A stretch of 64,000 nt of DNA from NCBI GenBank assembly GCA_001801425.1, contig MGXR01000001.1, positions 1 to 64,000 on the forward strand, in the 5' to 3' direction. The stretch is from Gammaproteobacteria bacterium RIFCSPHIGHO2_02_FULL_42_43. Its GTDB lineage: Bacteria; Pseudomonadota; Gammaproteobacteria; Coxiellales; Coxiellaceae. Below the pieces are notes generated by a model. The model was not told where the DNA came from. It ran no database searches and saw nothing but the letters and a program-made list of their open reading frames with translations. Below, in pieces: positions 63,329 through 64,000 of the stretch. A program made the position numbers and the translations under genes. The first letter of the stretch is position 1. Each line of letters begins with the position of its first letter.

Positions 63329-64000
63329 TTAATCTAAGGTTCGACGATAACGTTTCCATGCAATCAACAAGACAACCAACATGAACAACACCATCGGCCA
63401 AATGCTTGGCCAGATCAATGCAATCGAGTTGCCTTTTAAAACAATACCACGCACAATCCTTAAAAAATAGGTTAATGGCAACATACCTCCTAAATATTGC
63501 GCCCATGCAGGCATCCCGTAAAACGGAAACATAAATCCAGACAGTAATAATGACGGCAAAAAGAAAAAGAAGGCCATTTGCATCGCTTGCAATTGATTTC
63601 GCGCGATACTCGAAAAAGTTAATCCAACCGACAGATTTGCCGCAATAAAAGGCAAAACAGACAGTAACAATAACCACACACTGCCGCGCATTGGAATATG
63701 AAATAAAAAATAAGCGCAGATTAAAATAATCATTACTTGAATGTAGCCCATAATTACATACGGTAAAATTTTTCCGAGCATCACTTCGAGCGGACGCACA
63801 GGTGTTGCGAGCAAATACTCCATCGTTCCGCGCTCACGTTCACGCGTAATCGCCATACTTGTCACCAACACCAACGTCATTGTTAACACGACACCCAATA
63901 ATCCTGGCACAATATTGTATTGCGTAATTTCTTCCGGATTGTATTTTGCATGAATGATAAAATTTGCATTCGGCGCAGCATTTTTTAATTCCGCTAAATT
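63329..64000 (-). CDS. ABC-2 type transporter permease (5' end outside window)
   Basis: The frame is open from base 64000, so at least 223 residues are present. NIVPGLLGVVLTMTLVLVTSMAITRERERGTMEYLLATPVRPLEVMLGK is the ABC-2 permease signature (the RERERGTxE loop), followed by five hydrophobic segments. This matches the YhhJ/YbhS-type permeases of drug or lipid exporters. The upstream residues NLAELKNAAPNANFIIHAKYNPEE belong to its extracytoplasmic domain. The ATP-binding partner must be outside the window. A possible internal GTG at 63910 is not the start. Confidence 0.93.
   Translation of the reverse strand, partial: NLAELKNAAPNANFIIHAKYNPEEITQYNIVPGLLGVVLTMTLVLVTSMAITRERERGTMEYLLATPVRPLEVMLGKILPYVIMGYIQVMIILICAYFLFHIPMRGSVWLLLLSVLPFIAANLSVGLTFSSIARNQLQAMQMAFFFFLPSLLLSGFMFPFYGMPAWAQYLGGMLPLTYFLRIVRGIVLKGNSIALIWPSIWPMVLFMLVVLLIAWKRYRRTLD

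Overview
The window looks like chromosomal DNA of an AT-rich gammaproteobacterium, most likely a host-associated or intracellular member of the Legionellales/Coxiella neighbourhood. This is inferred from: the tig-clpP-clpX-lon order; mpl; two kinase-like proteins and several other large proteins of the type that act as secreted effectors in that group; many toxin-antitoxin remnants; and small palindromic repeats. No rRNA, marker gene or secretion-system gene is present to fix the taxon.

Layout. 1-3287: 3' part missing from a secreted fibronectin-III repeat protein (minus). 3362-4231: PAS-GGDEF protein with a degenerate signature. 4402-13040: tRNA-Leu, then tig, clpP, clpX, lon (protein quality control), pmbA/tldE and a secreted thaumatin-like protein. 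13258-17784: a copper-detoxification pair, a CopA P-type ATPase and a multicopper oxidase fused to a CopB-like outer-membrane barrel. 18000-34250: an accessory region with two decayed toxin genes beside intact Xre antitoxins, two DUF4143 ATPases with 32-bp phased promoter repeats, a GIY-YIG protein, tag, a possible caspase-like membrane protein, a Fic/RhuM protein cut by a tyrosine recombinase, a CPBP protease and a large kinase-like protein with LRV-type repeats.

34255-45893 is a tightly overlapping purine operon (purL-M-Q-C-F-D-N-H-E-K). It encodes every step from PRPP to IMP except purB, with the short PurL and a PurQ carrying a long C-terminal extension that may replace PurS. 45864-49800 is a scarred junction: truncated DUF167 gene, birA lacking most of its DNA-binding domain, a MepB gene and a BrnT/BrnA toxin-antitoxin pair between two 19-bp direct repeats (one at the 3' end of birA), a second kinase-like protein, and a 152-bp MITE with intact inverted repeats and a 9-bp target duplication.

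49834-57068 (minus) is a run of close-packed housekeeping genes: mpl, prpB, a thymidine-phosphorylase-like gene, a cupin, nfeD, a slipin and terC. Divergent from it are a PPi-dependent phosphofructokinase and a chagasin-type protease inhibitor. 58740-62045 is a decayed mobile segment (truncated transposase, reverse-transcriptase remnant, ankyrin/effector-like gene) bracketed by 13-bp inverted sequences. The window ends in an uncharacterised gene and an ABC-2 permease that runs off the right edge.

Best candidates for something new: the MCO-CopB fusion, the PurQ extension, the paired kinase-like proteins, the His/Cys caspase-like membrane protein and the 32-bp phased repeats shared by the two DUF4143 ATPase genes. 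All functional calls rest on reading motifs by eye; no database search was run.
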